A stretch of DNA of 41,932 bases. Source: JAUMXJ01 sp041781135. GTDB lineage: Bacteria; Bacillota; Clostridia; Peptostreptococcales; Acidaminobacteraceae. The notes under the pieces are model-generated. The model was not told the DNA's origin. It searched no databases and saw only the letters and a program-made list of their open reading frames with translations. Position 1 is the first letter of the stretch; every line of letters starts with the position of its first letter. A program made the position numbers and the translations under genes. Location of the stretch: assembly GCA_041781135.1 (NCBI GenBank), contig JBHAZV010000028.1:1-41932 (forward strand), read 5' to 3'. Of this stretch, positions 24,407 to 32,261 are shown in pieces.

Positions 24407-25738
24407 TCAGCAGTGTCTGTAGTATTCTGTCAGTATTTTGTAAAGCCCGAATTGGTCATTGATATGACCGAGCTCTCTGATGCTGTGCATTGCCAGTATA
24501 GGGTTTCCGATATCGAGCCCTCTGATGTCCATCTGCGACATTGTTATCGGTCCTATTGTAGAGCCGCCCGCTTTGTCGGATCTGTTGACAAATTCCTGAT
24601 ATGGTTCTCCTGCAAGTCTGCACAACTCCTTAAAAACCGCGGCGCTGTCTGCATCGGTTATGTATCTTTGATTTGCCGAATGTTTTATAACCACGCCGTT
24701 GCCCATGAGGGGTCTGTTTGTGGGGTCGTGAGTTTCCGGGTGGTTCGGGTGCACTGCGTGAGCCTGATCTGCAGATATCAGGAACGATTTTGCGAGAGAA
24801 ATCTGGTACAGCTCGCCCGCTTCGGCAGTGGCTTTATCGCCTTTGATGCTTGCAATGCAGAGCCTGCGACATATATTTTTGAGGAATGGGCTGTCTGCGC
24901 CCTGCTTAGATTCGCTTCCGACTTCTTCGTTATCGCTCACTACAATCATTGCGGTGGCTGTATTTGATGTCTTGCCTGAAGCTTTTTTGCTGTTTTTTGC
25001 GGAATACGCAGCTATCAGAGCCTCTGTCGAAGCGTGAGCCATGGCGAGGTTGTCGAGTCTTCCGGCGCTTATAAACTCTTCGTTTGCACCGATCAGCCTG
25101 CCGCCCTCCCTTTCGTATAGAAAGAGGTCGCTGCCTATGATATCGTCAGCCTTGACTCCGGCTGCTTCTGCGACTATATCCATTAAATTTCCGCCGCCTG
25201 TCGCCATAAGCGGGATTGTGTCGACCTGTGCATTGAATTTGTAGCCCTCGTTTATATCGCGGTTCATGTGTATTGCCATATTTGGAATTATAAGCAAATC
25301 TTTTTTTACAGTCACATGTATTGATTTAGGACTCATCGGGTCGTCGGTTTTTACAAAAATTCTTCCGGCTACTGAGAGCGGTCTGTCAAACCATGTCGAG
25401 AGTATCGCTCCGCCGTATTTCTCGGTGTTTAGCCGCACATAGTGATTTTCTGCTATCATTTCGGGATTCGGCTTTATTTTGAATGTCGGACTGTCGGAGT
25501 GCGAGCCTACTATACGGTAACCGGCGCCTTTGTCTCCGAGTATAAAGGCTATTATTGCGCTGTCGTTTCTTGTCACAAAGTAGCCTGCTCCTTTGGTCAG
25601 TTTCCATTCCTTGGTTTCGTCAAGCTTTTTGAATCCGGCTTTTTCGAGCCTTTGTATTATTTCGTCAACAGCCTGGTACGCAGTGGGACTGTTGTCGATA
25701 AAGTTTATCAGATCCTTGGCAAAAGTTTTTTTGTTCAT
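24407..25738 (-). CDS. M18 family metalloaminopeptidase
   Basis: This is a di-zinc, cytoplasmic, dodecameric aminopeptidase that removes N-terminal acidic or neutral residues from peptides. The 443-aa protein has the family motifs GSHSDSPTFK near residue 80, GRLDNLAMAHA, the catalytic VVSDNEEVGSES, and SADQAHAVHPNHPE. The length fits. AGGAGG (minus strand, 25748-25743) lies five bases before the ATG at 25738. With Pcp and the amino-acid symporter nearby it supports a peptide-using lifestyle. A YfhO partner gene (GT2) follows on the same strand. Confidence 0.95.
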   Translation of the reverse strand: MNKKTFAKDLINFIDNSPTAYQAVDEIIQRLEKAGFKKLDETKEWKLTKGAGYFVTRNDSAIIAFILGDKGAGYRIVGSHSDSPTFKIKPNPEMIAENHYVRLNTEKYGGAILSTWFDRPLSVAGRIFVKTDDPMSPKSIHVTVKKDLLIIPNMAIHMNRDINEGYKFNAQVDTIPLMATGGGNLMDIVAEAAGVKADDIIGSDLFLYEREGGRLIGANEEFISAGRLDNLAMAHASTEALIAAYSAKNSKKASGKTSNTATAMIVVSDNEEVGSESKQGADSPFLKNICRRLCIASIKGDKATAEAGELYQISLAKSFLISADQAHAVHPNHPETHDPTNRPLMGNGVVIKHSANQRYITDADSAAVFKELCRLAGEPYQEFVNRSDKAGGSTIGPITMSQMDIRGLDIGNPILAMHSIRELGHINDQFGLYKILTEYYRHC

Positions 25739-25755
25739 ATGACCTCCTAAATTTG

Positions 25756-25761
25756 ATTATA
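25756..25761 (-). promoter_or_regulatory. Extended -10 promoter of the M18 aminopeptidase operon
   Basis: On the minus strand TGATATAAT gives an extended -10 (TATAAT at 25761-25756); the -35 is weak. The predicted +1 is about 25749, leaving a leader of about 11 nt with AGGAGG almost at its 5' end. Confidence 0.6.
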
Positions 25762-25794
25762 TCAAAAATACTGCGAATAATCGCGTTTAGAGTA

Positions 25795-25821
25795 TTGAAA
25801 TCTCGGAAAATAGTGTAGAAT
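25795..25821 (+). promoter_or_regulatory. Divergent promoter of the COG2426 gene, predicted +1 at the start codon
   Basis: TTGAAA (25795-25800), 15-bp spacer, TAGAAT (25816-25821). Six bases separate the -10 from GTG 25828, so the predicted transcription start coincides with the start codon. No ribosome binding site is visible. The spacer is short, which lowers confidence. Confidence 0.5.
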
Positions 25822-25827
25822 ACGATT

Positions 25828-26295
25828 GTGGGAATATTAGAGGTATTAAAAGCGGAGCTTATGACGGCGCTTATGTCGATGCTTCCTGTGATAGAACTGC
25901 GCGGCGGAATTCCGTTTGGTATGGCGCTCGGTCTGGATGCCTGGACCTCCTTTGTGTTTGCTTACGCAGGCAGCACATTGCCTGCGCCGTTTTTACTGCT
26001 GCTTATAAGGCCAATACTGAAAAAACTGAGCCATTTTCGTTTTGGTATGTGGCTTGACGATAAGTTTCGCATCAAGGCGCGCGCCCATTCGGACAGGGTA
26101 CAAAAATATGGTTGGATTGCGCTTGCCATATTTGTGGCGATACCACTGCCCGGCACCGGTGTATGGTCGGCGAGCGCAATAGCCGCGTTTCTCGATATGC
26201 GTATGATGAAAGCGCTTCCTGCAATAGCAATCGGCAATCTTGTTGCAGGGTTTGCAATAATGGCTTTGAGCGGGGCGGTTTCGCTTATTATCTGA
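25828..26295 (+). CDS. COG2426 small multidrug-export-type membrane protein
   Basis: This 155-aa membrane protein has about four helices. It carries LPVIELRGGIPFGMALG near the N-terminus and AIFVAIPLPGTGVWSASAIA in the second half, both hallmarks of the COG2426 / Sm_multidrug_ex family, relatives of DedA-like proteins. The substrate is unknown, and the export annotation of the family is weakly supported. The start is GTG 25828 with no ribosome binding site, directly downstream of a -10 box, hence possibly leaderless. It is likely co-transcribed with the GtrA and pcp genes that follow at 8- and 18-bp gaps. Confidence 0.85.
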   Translation: MGILEVLKAELMTALMSMLPVIELRGGIPFGMALGLDAWTSFVFAYAGSTLPAPFLLLLIRPILKKLSHFRFGMWLDDKFRIKARAHSDRVQKYGWIALAIFVAIPLPGTGVWSASAIAAFLDMRMMKALPAIAIGNLVAGFAIMALSGAVSLII

Positions 26296-26303
26296 GGGTT
26301 GAT

Positions 26304-26705
26304 ATGAATATAAATAAACTCTCTGAAATCAAAGTATCTAAGCAGCTTTTCAGATATATAGTGACAGGCGGCGCGGCGTTTGTGGCGGAATATGCGCTTT
26401 ATCAGCTGCTTTACCGAATTCTGGGAGTGGATTATGCGGTTGCGGCGGTTATAGTCTATACGCTGCTTTTTATAATCACATTCGTTGTTACAAGAAAATG
26501 GACTTTCGAATCAACGGGCAGTGCTGCCGCGCAGCTTGTTATGCATTTTTTGCTTTTTGCGTTCAATGTATGGGTTGGCAACTACTTGCTGATGCGAGGG
26601 TTGGTTGGAGTTGGAATATCAAAGGATATTGCTCCTTTTTTGAAGACTGCGATGATTACGTGCTGGAATTTTCTTATATACAAATTTATCATTTATAAAA
26701 ACTAA
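26304..26705 (+). CDS. GtrA-family membrane protein (putative lipid-linked sugar flippase)
   Basis: This 133-aa protein has four predicted helices and GtrA-family signatures: LFRYIVTGGAAFVAEYALY at the N-terminus, FVVTRKWTFES in the middle, and a C-terminus NFLIYKFIIYK. GtrA proteins are thought to flip undecaprenyl-phosphate-linked sugars made by GtrB-type enzymes. The start is ATG 26304 with GAGGG just upstream; the frame stays open further 5' but overlaps the previous gene. Together with the GT2 on the minus strand and YfhO it completes a three-component glycosylation set within about 6.5 kb. Confidence 0.9.
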   Translation: MNINKLSEIKVSKQLFRYIVTGGAAFVAEYALYQLLYRILGVDYAVAAVIVYTLLFIITFVVTRKWTFESTGSAAAQLVMHFLLFAFNVWVGNYLLMRGLVGVGISKDIAPFLKTAMITCWNFLIYKFIIYKN

Positions 26706-26723
26706 ATTTGAATTGGAGGCTTT

Positions 26724-27389
26724 ATGAAAATACTTGTCAGCGGATTCGAGCCCTTTGGCGGGCAGAAAGTGAACCCGGCGTTGGAGGCGATCAAGCGGCT
26801 TCCCGAGCGGTTGGAAGGTGATTCGAATATCGAGATAGCAACTGTTGCGCTGCCTACGGAAGTAGGCGCGTCGCTTGAAGTTCTTAAGCGTGAGATAGAC
26901 AGATACCGCCCTGATGCAGTGCTGAGTATTGGTCAGGCGGGAGGAAGACCCGATATAACGCTTGAAACCGTAGCTGTAAATATCTGTGATTTTCCGATAC
27001 CCGACAATGCCGGAAAAATGCCCAAAGGCGAACCGGTGGTCGCAGGCGGCGCGGATGGGCTGTTTACTACGCTGCCGAACAAGCGGATTATAGCAGCTTT
27101 GCTGAACGAGGGTATACCGGCAGCGCTGTCAAACACCGCCGGAACTTATGTTTGCAACTATATCTGCTACGGGCTTTGCAATTACCTCAGAGAAGAATAT
27201 CCGAAAGTCCTCGGCGGTTTTATGCATGTTCCGTATCTTCCTGAACAGGTTGCAGAGCTGTACAAAAGCGGCAGAATCGGCGGAACCCCTTCTATGGCCA
27301 TGGATGTAATAGTCCGCGCTGTCAAGTGTGCAATTGTGAGTATTTTTTCTGAAACCGGCGAAGAAGCGGGTGCGGGTTCGACTCACTGA
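26724..27389 (+). CDS. pcp: Pyroglutamyl-peptidase I
   Basis: This cysteine peptidase removes N-terminal pyroglutamate from peptides. The 221-aa protein starts MKILVSGFEPFGG, typical of the family. The catalytic triad is visible as E81 (in PDITLETVAVN), C144 (in NTAGTYVCNY) and H168 (in GGFMHVPYLPEQ). The length is normal. TTGGAGG precedes the ATG, and a terminator (27439-27468) follows. Confidence 0.96.
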   Translation: MKILVSGFEPFGGQKVNPALEAIKRLPERLEGDSNIEIATVALPTEVGASLEVLKREIDRYRPDAVLSIGQAGGRPDITLETVAVNICDFPIPDNAGKMPKGEPVVAGGADGLFTTLPNKRIIAALLNEGIPAALSNTAGTYVCNYICYGLCNYLREEYPKVLGGFMHVPYLPEQVAELYKSGRIGGTPSMAMDVIVRAVKCAIVSIFSETGEEAGAGSTH

Positions 27390-27438
27390 AACGGGAATTA
27401 TTATTTTTTTTAATAGTAACATCGAGTATAGATTTTAT

Positions 27439-27468
27439 AAGTTCCCCGTAATTTCGGGGACTTTTTTT
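27439..27468 (+). terminator. Intrinsic terminator after pcp
   Basis: GTTCCCCG (27441-27448) and CGGGGAC (27455-27461) form a short GC stem with one bulge, followed by seven Ts (27462-27468). It closes the COG2426-gtrA-pcp transcript. Confidence 0.85.
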
Positions 27469-27560
27469 GTTTGAATCTCCGCGACGCATTCATGTTGCAG
27501 GAGTTTTTTGAGGCAGGGCTCGCAGCCGTTTTTGTAAGCTGTGTTACAAAAAACAAAGAT

Positions 27561-27590
27561 TTGATTAAGATAGAGTGAACTCAGTATAAA
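27561..27590 (+). promoter_or_regulatory. Probable promoter of the AGCS symporter gene
   Basis: TTGATT (27561-27566), 18-bp spacer, TATAAA (27585-27590). The predicted start is near 27597, about 164 nt before the chosen start codon. The gap 27390-27760 contains no gene I can support, only the pcp terminator, this promoter and the leader. Confidence 0.5.
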
Positions 27591-27596
27591 TAAAAA

Positions 27597-27760
27597 GTTT
27601 TGCCATAAGGTGATTATGAAGTTAAAATGAGGTAACTGGACACATGCAGCCTAAGAAGCTTACTGGGGGGTAGCATATGGGATTTTGGTGTGTTTACTTT
27701 GCCGCTTGCTCGGCATGCAGTCTTGATAAGGCTGCGGAATTAGAAAAAACAGGAGGACTA
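27597..27760 (+). ncRNA. Structured 5' leader of the AGCS symporter gene, class unknown
   Basis: The leader contains several pairings: ACACA (27640-27644) with TGTGT (27689-27693) enclosing GCTTAC/GTAGC (27658-27663 and 27670-27674); GCCG/CGGC (27701-27714); and GCAGTCTT/AAGGCTGC (27717-27735) directly before the ribosome binding site. Some pairings exclude others. No riboswitch consensus that I know matches. It also contains an in-frame ATG (27677) preceded by GGGGGG, so part could be translated. Confidence 0.35.
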
Positions 27761-29158
27761 ATGGAAAATTTTATTAAGTTTATTGACCAGATAGACGCAG
27801 TTCTCGGTGGAAACATAATGGTGTTTATGCTTTTGGGCATAGGCTTGTTGTTTACGCTGGTGCTCGGTCTGCCTCAGATTGTAAAGCTTGGACGAGCATT
27901 CAAGCTGATGTTTGGCGGAATCTTCGGCAAGAAGGAAAGCGGCGCTGGCGGACTTTCGTCTTTCCAGGCGCTTGCAACGGCTGTTGCAGCTCAGGTAGGA
28001 ACCGGTAATGTCGGCGGTGTTGCGACTGCGATAGCTGCGGGCGGTCCCGGCGCAGTCTTCTGGATGTGGATCACGGCGCTGCTCGGAATGTCTACAATAT
28101 TTGCAGAAGCTGTGCTCGCACAGAAATACAGGGGCAAGAGAGACGGAGAGCTCGTAGGCGGACCTGCGTTCTACATCAACAAGGGCGTTGGCGCAAAGAG
28201 TCCTGCGCTTGCTAAATTTCTTGCAGTGTTCTTTGCGATAGCGATAATACTCGCTCTCGGTCTTGCGGGCAATATGGTTCAGTCGAACTCTATTTCAAAC
28301 GCTCTTAACAGTGCGTTCAATATCCCGCTTTGGGTTGTCGGCGTTGCGCTTGCAATTGTTTCTGGACTTATCTTTATGGGCGGCGTTCAGAGGATCGGTC
28401 GATTTGCAGAACTCGTAGTTCCTTTTATGGCTGTGATTTACGTAGTAGGATCTGTCGTGCTTCTTATCATGAATTTCGGTTTCTTGGGCGAAGCGCTTGC
28501 GCTCATATTCAAGCATGCGTTTACTCCTGCGGCTGCTGCCGGCGGTTTTGCGGGTGCGGTTGTCAAAGAGGCTATTCGACGCGGCGTTCAGAGAGGACTT
28601 TTCTCAAACGAAGCCGGAATGGGTTCAACTCCGCATGCTCACGCTGTTGCACAGGTCAAGCACCCTGCTGAACAGGGCCTTATCGCTATGTGCGGCGTTT
28701 TCTTCGATACAATCATCATCTGTACTGCTACGGCGCTTGCGATACTCGTTACTCATTCGCACCAGGTCGAGGGGCTGCAGGGTGTTGCGATTACGATGAA
28801 TGCATTTAATGAAACATTCGGAAATATCGGCGGCATGTTCTTGGCTATCTGCCTTATGTTCTTTGCGTTTACTACAATCGTCGGCTGGTATTATTTCGGC
28901 GAAAGTAATGTGCGTTACCTTTTCGGCAAGGCGGGGCTCATTCCTTATCAGATACTTGTCGTAGTGGCTGTATTCCTCGGCGCGATAATGAAGGTAGACG
29001 TCGTCTGGACTCTAAACGGATTCCTCAACAACCTCATGGTTTATCCGAACGTTATCGCCCTGCTCATACTTACACCTGTCGTAATAAAGATTTACAAGGA
29101 TTACAACAGGCAGGTAAAGGCGGGCGGCGCGATTACCTACAATTACGACGAAGAATAA
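27761..29158 (+). CDS. AGCS-family sodium:alanine/glycine symporter
   Basis: The product is 465 aa from ATG 27761, which has AGGAGG (27751-27756) upstream; this gives the usual N-terminus of the family, MENFIKFIDQIDAVLGG. An in-frame ATG at 27677, also with a G-rich site, would add 28 residues including three cysteines and cannot be excluded. The protein has about ten membrane helices and AGCS signatures VGTGNVGGVATAIAAGGPGA and FSNEAGMGSTPHAHA. It imports alanine or glycine with Na+; the substrate is not readable from sequence. A terminator follows at 29186. Confidence 0.93.
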   Translation: MENFIKFIDQIDAVLGGNIMVFMLLGIGLLFTLVLGLPQIVKLGRAFKLMFGGIFGKKESGAGGLSSFQALATAVAAQVGTGNVGGVATAIAAGGPGAVFWMWITALLGMSTIFAEAVLAQKYRGKRDGELVGGPAFYINKGVGAKSPALAKFLAVFFAIAIILALGLAGNMVQSNSISNALNSAFNIPLWVVGVALAIVSGLIFMGGVQRIGRFAELVVPFMAVIYVVGSVVLLIMNFGFLGEALALIFKHAFTPAAAAGGFAGAVVKEAIRRGVQRGLFSNEAGMGSTPHAHAVAQVKHPAEQGLIAMCGVFFDTIIICTATALAILVTHSHQVEGLQGVAITMNAFNETFGNIGGMFLAICLMFFAFTTIVGWYYFGESNVRYLFGKAGLIPYQILVVVAVFLGAIMKVDVVWTLNGFLNNLMVYPNVIALLILTPVVIKIYKDYNRQVKAGGAITYNYDEE

Positions 29159-29185
29159 ATTTTATTGAAAATCCAAATTTGCGGG

Positions 29186-29219
29186 GCTGCATTCCTGTGG
29201 GGTGCAGCTTCTGTTTTTG
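29186..29219 (+). terminator. Intrinsic terminator after the AGCS symporter gene
   Basis: GCTGCATTCC (29186-29195) and GGGGTGCAGC (29199-29208) pair with two G-T wobbles around loop TGT, followed by TTCTGTTTTT. Confidence 0.8.
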
Positions 29220-29275
29220 AGTGAGTCAAGGTTTTTATTTTTCTGTAAAGATAATAAAACGGCGCACTGTTGTGC

Positions 29276-29281
29276 TATAAT
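29276..29281 (+). promoter_or_regulatory. Extended -10 promoter of glmU, predicted +1 at the start codon
   Basis: TGC precedes TATAAT (29276-29281), an extended -10; no good -35 is seen. Six bases separate it from ATG 29288, so the transcript is predicted to begin on the start codon. Confidence 0.65.
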
Positions 29282-29287
29282 TTCTGT

Positions 29288-30706
29288 ATGAATAATGATA
29301 ATTTAAGAGTTTTGATACTGGCTGCAGGACTTGGAAAACGAATGCATTCCGAGCTTCCTAAAGGATTGAACGCAGCGGCGGGGCGCACAATGCTTCAGTG
29401 TGTGATAGACGCCGCAAGAACCGTTTCCGATGATATTGTCTGTGTTTTAGGACATGGAAGGGATAGAGTCGCGGAGCTGCTTCATAAGATTTACGGGCGA
29501 GCTGTTTCAGAAAATATTTTTGACAGGGTAGAGTTTTGCTGCGGAGGCGGAATAGACTTTGTATTTCAAGACGAGCAGAGAGGCACCGGGCATGCGGCCA
29601 AGATGGCGGAGCATCTGCTTACAGAGGGCGATGTGCTCGTGCTGTTTGCGGATACTCCTCTTATAACTCCGCAATTATTGAAGGACCTTGTCGCAGAGCA
29701 CAGGGGTTCTGAAAATTCGGCTACTCTTGTCACGGCATTTGTCGAGCAGCCGGGTTCGCTTGGCAGGGTCGTCAGAAGGAACGGTGCGTTTGAAAAAATC
29801 GTCGAATATAAAAACGCAAGTGCAGAGCAGCTGCAAATCAAAGAGATCAATTCGGGGATTGCGGTATTTAACGCGGCCTTGCTGCGAAGCAAGCTTGCGG
29901 TTCTTACGGACGACAATCCCCAAGGCGAATACCTGCTTACAGATGTGTTTGAAATGCTGCTTTCGGAGGGCAGGCGGGTCGGAGCTGTGGTTGCGGATGA
30001 TCCGAATGATGTGATCGGAGTAAATGATCAATACATGCTCAGCATGGCCGAACAGGTTTTGCTTGCAAGGAAGCGCAGGGAGCTGATGCTTTCGGGCGTG
30101 GTTATGCATATGCCGGAAACAATTTACATCGAAAGCGGCGTTGTTGTAGATGCGGGAGCTGTCATAGAGCAGGGCAGCCGTCTTATGGGCAGCACGGAAG
30201 TCAGGCATGGAGCTGTTATAGGGCCGTATACAGAATTAAAAAACGTAGTGGTCGGAGAGGGGGCTGTTTTAGACAGAACAGTTGCGATTGACAGTGTTAT
30301 TGGCGAAAAATGTAAAATCGGTCCTTTTGCGTATATCCGTCCGGACTGCGAGCTTTCCGAAGGTGTAAAAGTCGGAGATTTTGTGGAGTTAAAAAACGCC
30401 CGCATCGGAGCGGGATCAAAGGTTCCGCATCTTTCGTACATAGGGGACGGCGAGATAGGCGAGCGAACCAATATCGGCTGCGGGACGATTTTTGTCAATT
30501 ATGACGGCGAGCATAAGCACAGAACAAGGGTGGGCAGTGATGCATTTGTAGGCTGCAACTCAAATCTTGTCGCTCCGGTTTCGGTCGGCAACGACACATT
30601 TGTCGCTGCAGGAACGACCGTTACGCGAGATGTCGCAGATGGAGAATTTGTAATATCGAGAGTTCCGCAGAGCACTCGGCCAAATAACAGAAAAAAGAAA
30701 AAATAA
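29288..30706 (+). CDS. glmU: Bifunctional UDP-GlcNAc pyrophosphorylase / glucosamine-1-phosphate acetyltransferase
   Basis: GlmU makes UDP-N-acetylglucosamine for wall synthesis. I chose ATG 29288; an in-frame TTG at 29270 lies before the -10 box. The 472-aa protein has an N-terminal nucleotidyltransferase domain with LAAGLGKRMHSELPK, DEQRGTGHA and FADTPLI, and a left-handed beta-helix domain from about residue 260. The acetyltransferase catalytic histidine is H381 (in KVPHLSYIGDGEIG), with NYDGEHKHRT after it. The nucleotide loop has Lys where most GlmU have Thr (GLGKRM versus GxGTRM). It opens the glmU-prs-pth-mfd block typical of Firmicutes; no ribosome binding site precedes the start. Confidence 0.95.
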   Translation: MNNDNLRVLILAAGLGKRMHSELPKGLNAAAGRTMLQCVIDAARTVSDDIVCVLGHGRDRVAELLHKIYGRAVSENIFDRVEFCCGGGIDFVFQDEQRGTGHAAKMAEHLLTEGDVLVLFADTPLITPQLLKDLVAEHRGSENSATLVTAFVEQPGSLGRVVRRNGAFEKIVEYKNASAEQLQIKEINSGIAVFNAALLRSKLAVLTDDNPQGEYLLTDVFEMLLSEGRRVGAVVADDPNDVIGVNDQYMLSMAEQVLLARKRRELMLSGVVMHMPETIYIESGVVVDAGAVIEQGSRLMGSTEVRHGAVIGPYTELKNVVVGEGAVLDRTVAIDSVIGEKCKIGPFAYIRPDCELSEGVKVGDFVELKNARIGAGSKVPHLSYIGDGEIGERTNIGCGTIFVNYDGEHKHRTRVGSDAFVGCNSNLVAPVSVGNDTFVAAGTTVTRDVADGEFVISRVPQSTRPNNRKKKK

Positions 30707-30731
30707 CATAGACACAAATGGGGGGATACCA

Positions 30732-31679
30732 ATGACAAAGGGTCTGAAAGTGTTTACCGGCAACGCAAATATCGAACTTGCAAAGGCAATATGCGGCGAA
30801 TTGAACATTCCGCTGGGAGACAGCGTTGTCAAGACATTCAGCGACGGGGAAATATCGGTGAATATCAATGAGACTGTGCGAGGGGTGGACGTATTTATGA
30901 TACAGTCTTTCTCGATTCCGCATGTCAATGATTATCTGATGGAGCTGCTCATAGCTATAGATGCGTTCAAAAGGGCTTCCGCGGGCAGCATTACCGCGGT
31001 AATTCCGTACTATGGCTACGCAAGGCAGGACAGAAAAGCCAAGGCGCGAGACCCTATCTCGGCAAAGCTCTGTGCAAACCTTATATGTGCAGCAGGAGCC
31101 GACAGAGTAGTTACGATGGACCTCCACGCAGCTCAGATACAGGGGTATTTCGATATACCGCTCGACCATTTAAGGGGCTTCCCTATTTTGACAAAGTATT
31201 TCAAGAAAAAGAAGGTAAAGGACCTGGTGGTCGTGTCGCCGGATCTCGGTTCTGTTACGAGGACGCGCGATTTTGCGCAGAGGCTCGGAGCGCCTATGGC
31301 AATTATTGATAAAAGGCGTCCCGAGGCAAATGTCAGCGAGGTCATGAACATTATCGGCGAGGTCAAGGGCAAGAATGTGCTGCTTATAGACGATATGATC
31401 GACACTGCCGGAACGATCGTAAACGCCGCAACGGCTTTGCGCGAAAGCGGCGCGAAGGACATTTACGCCTGCTGTACTCATGGGGTGTTTTCCGGTCCGG
31501 CAAAGACTCGTATGGAAAACAGCATCATCAAAGAGTGGGTGACACTTGATACAATCAATATTGCGCCTGAAATCAGGGCTATGGAGCGCGTTAAAATATT
31601 ATCTACAGCTTCACTGTTTGCCGATGCGATAACGCGTATACGCGATAACAGCTCTGTAAGCATACTTTTCGAGGATTAG
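30732..31679 (+). CDS. prs: Ribose-phosphate pyrophosphokinase
   Basis: Prs makes phosphoribosyl pyrophosphate from ribose-5-phosphate and ATP for nucleotide, histidine and tryptophan synthesis. The 315-aa protein has FSDGEISVNINE, YYGYARQDRK, MDLHAAQIQGYF, VVSPDLGSV and the PRPP-binding VLLIDDMIDTAGT. The length is standard for class I enzymes. GGGGGGA precedes the ATG, 25 bp after glmU; pth starts on the base after its stop. Confidence 0.97.
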   Translation: MTKGLKVFTGNANIELAKAICGELNIPLGDSVVKTFSDGEISVNINETVRGVDVFMIQSFSIPHVNDYLMELLIAIDAFKRASAGSITAVIPYYGYARQDRKAKARDPISAKLCANLICAAGADRVVTMDLHAAQIQGYFDIPLDHLRGFPILTKYFKKKKVKDLVVVSPDLGSVTRTRDFAQRLGAPMAIIDKRRPEANVSEVMNIIGEVKGKNVLLIDDMIDTAGTIVNAATALRESGAKDIYACCTHGVFSGPAKTRMENSIIKEWVTLDTINIAPEIRAMERVKILSTASLFADAITRIRDNSSVSILFED

Positions 31680-32261
31680 ATGCATCTTGTAGTGGGGCTC
31701 GGAAATCCAGGCAAAAAGTATGAGCTTACGCGCCATAATGCCGGTTTTTTGGCGGTCGATATGCTTGCAGCTCGGCTTGGAGTTAAAATTGAAAAAATCA
31801 AGTTTGGCTCGCTTATAGGAGAGGCGGCGTTCGAAGAGTCCAAGCTTATTTTGATGAAGCCGCAGACATTTATGAATCTTTCGGGCGAAGCTGTGCGCTC
31901 TGCTGTTGAATATTACAAGATACCTGTCGAAAATGTCGTGGTTGTTTACGACGACATCGACATCTCCGTAGGTTCGCTGAGGGTTCGTGCAAAGGGTTCT
32001 GCCGGGACGCACAATGGTATGCGGAATATACTGTATCATCTCGAAACAGAGAATTTTCCGCGAGTGCGCATCGGTATTGGAGGCGATAAGCACGGAGCGG
32101 AGCTTTATGAGTATGTTCTGGCGCGTTTTGCAAAGGACGAGGAACAGCCGCTGTACGATTCGCTCAAAAGAGCTGCAGATGCGGTGCTGTGCATTGTTCG
32201 GAGCGGAGTGGATGCCGCGATGAATCAGTATAATGGCGGCAAAAATGAAAAAGATAAGTAA
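31680..32261 (+). CDS. pth: Peptidyl-tRNA hydrolase
   Basis: Pth releases peptides from peptidyl-tRNA that has fallen off ribosomes. The 193-aa protein has VGLGNPGKKYELTRHNAGF with catalytic H19, LMKPQTFMNLSG, VYDDIDISVG and GSAGTHNGMRNI. The length is standard. The start directly abuts the prs stop, with GAGGA just upstream, and the stop overlaps the mfd ATG, so prs, pth and mfd are probably co-translated. Confidence 0.97.
   Translation: MHLVVGLGNPGKKYELTRHNAGFLAVDMLAARLGVKIEKIKFGSLIGEAAFEESKLILMKPQTFMNLSGEAVRSAVEYYKIPVENVVVVYDDIDISVGSLRVRAKGSAGTHNGMRNILYHLETENFPRVRIGIGGDKHGAELYEYVLARFAKDEEQPLYDSLKRAADAVLCIVRSGVDAAMNQYNGGKNEKDK

Noticed and set aside
27597..27760. A glycine, lysine or T-box riboswitch in the symporter leader
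   Set aside because: None of the conserved core strings of these classes is present; only generic stems are seen.
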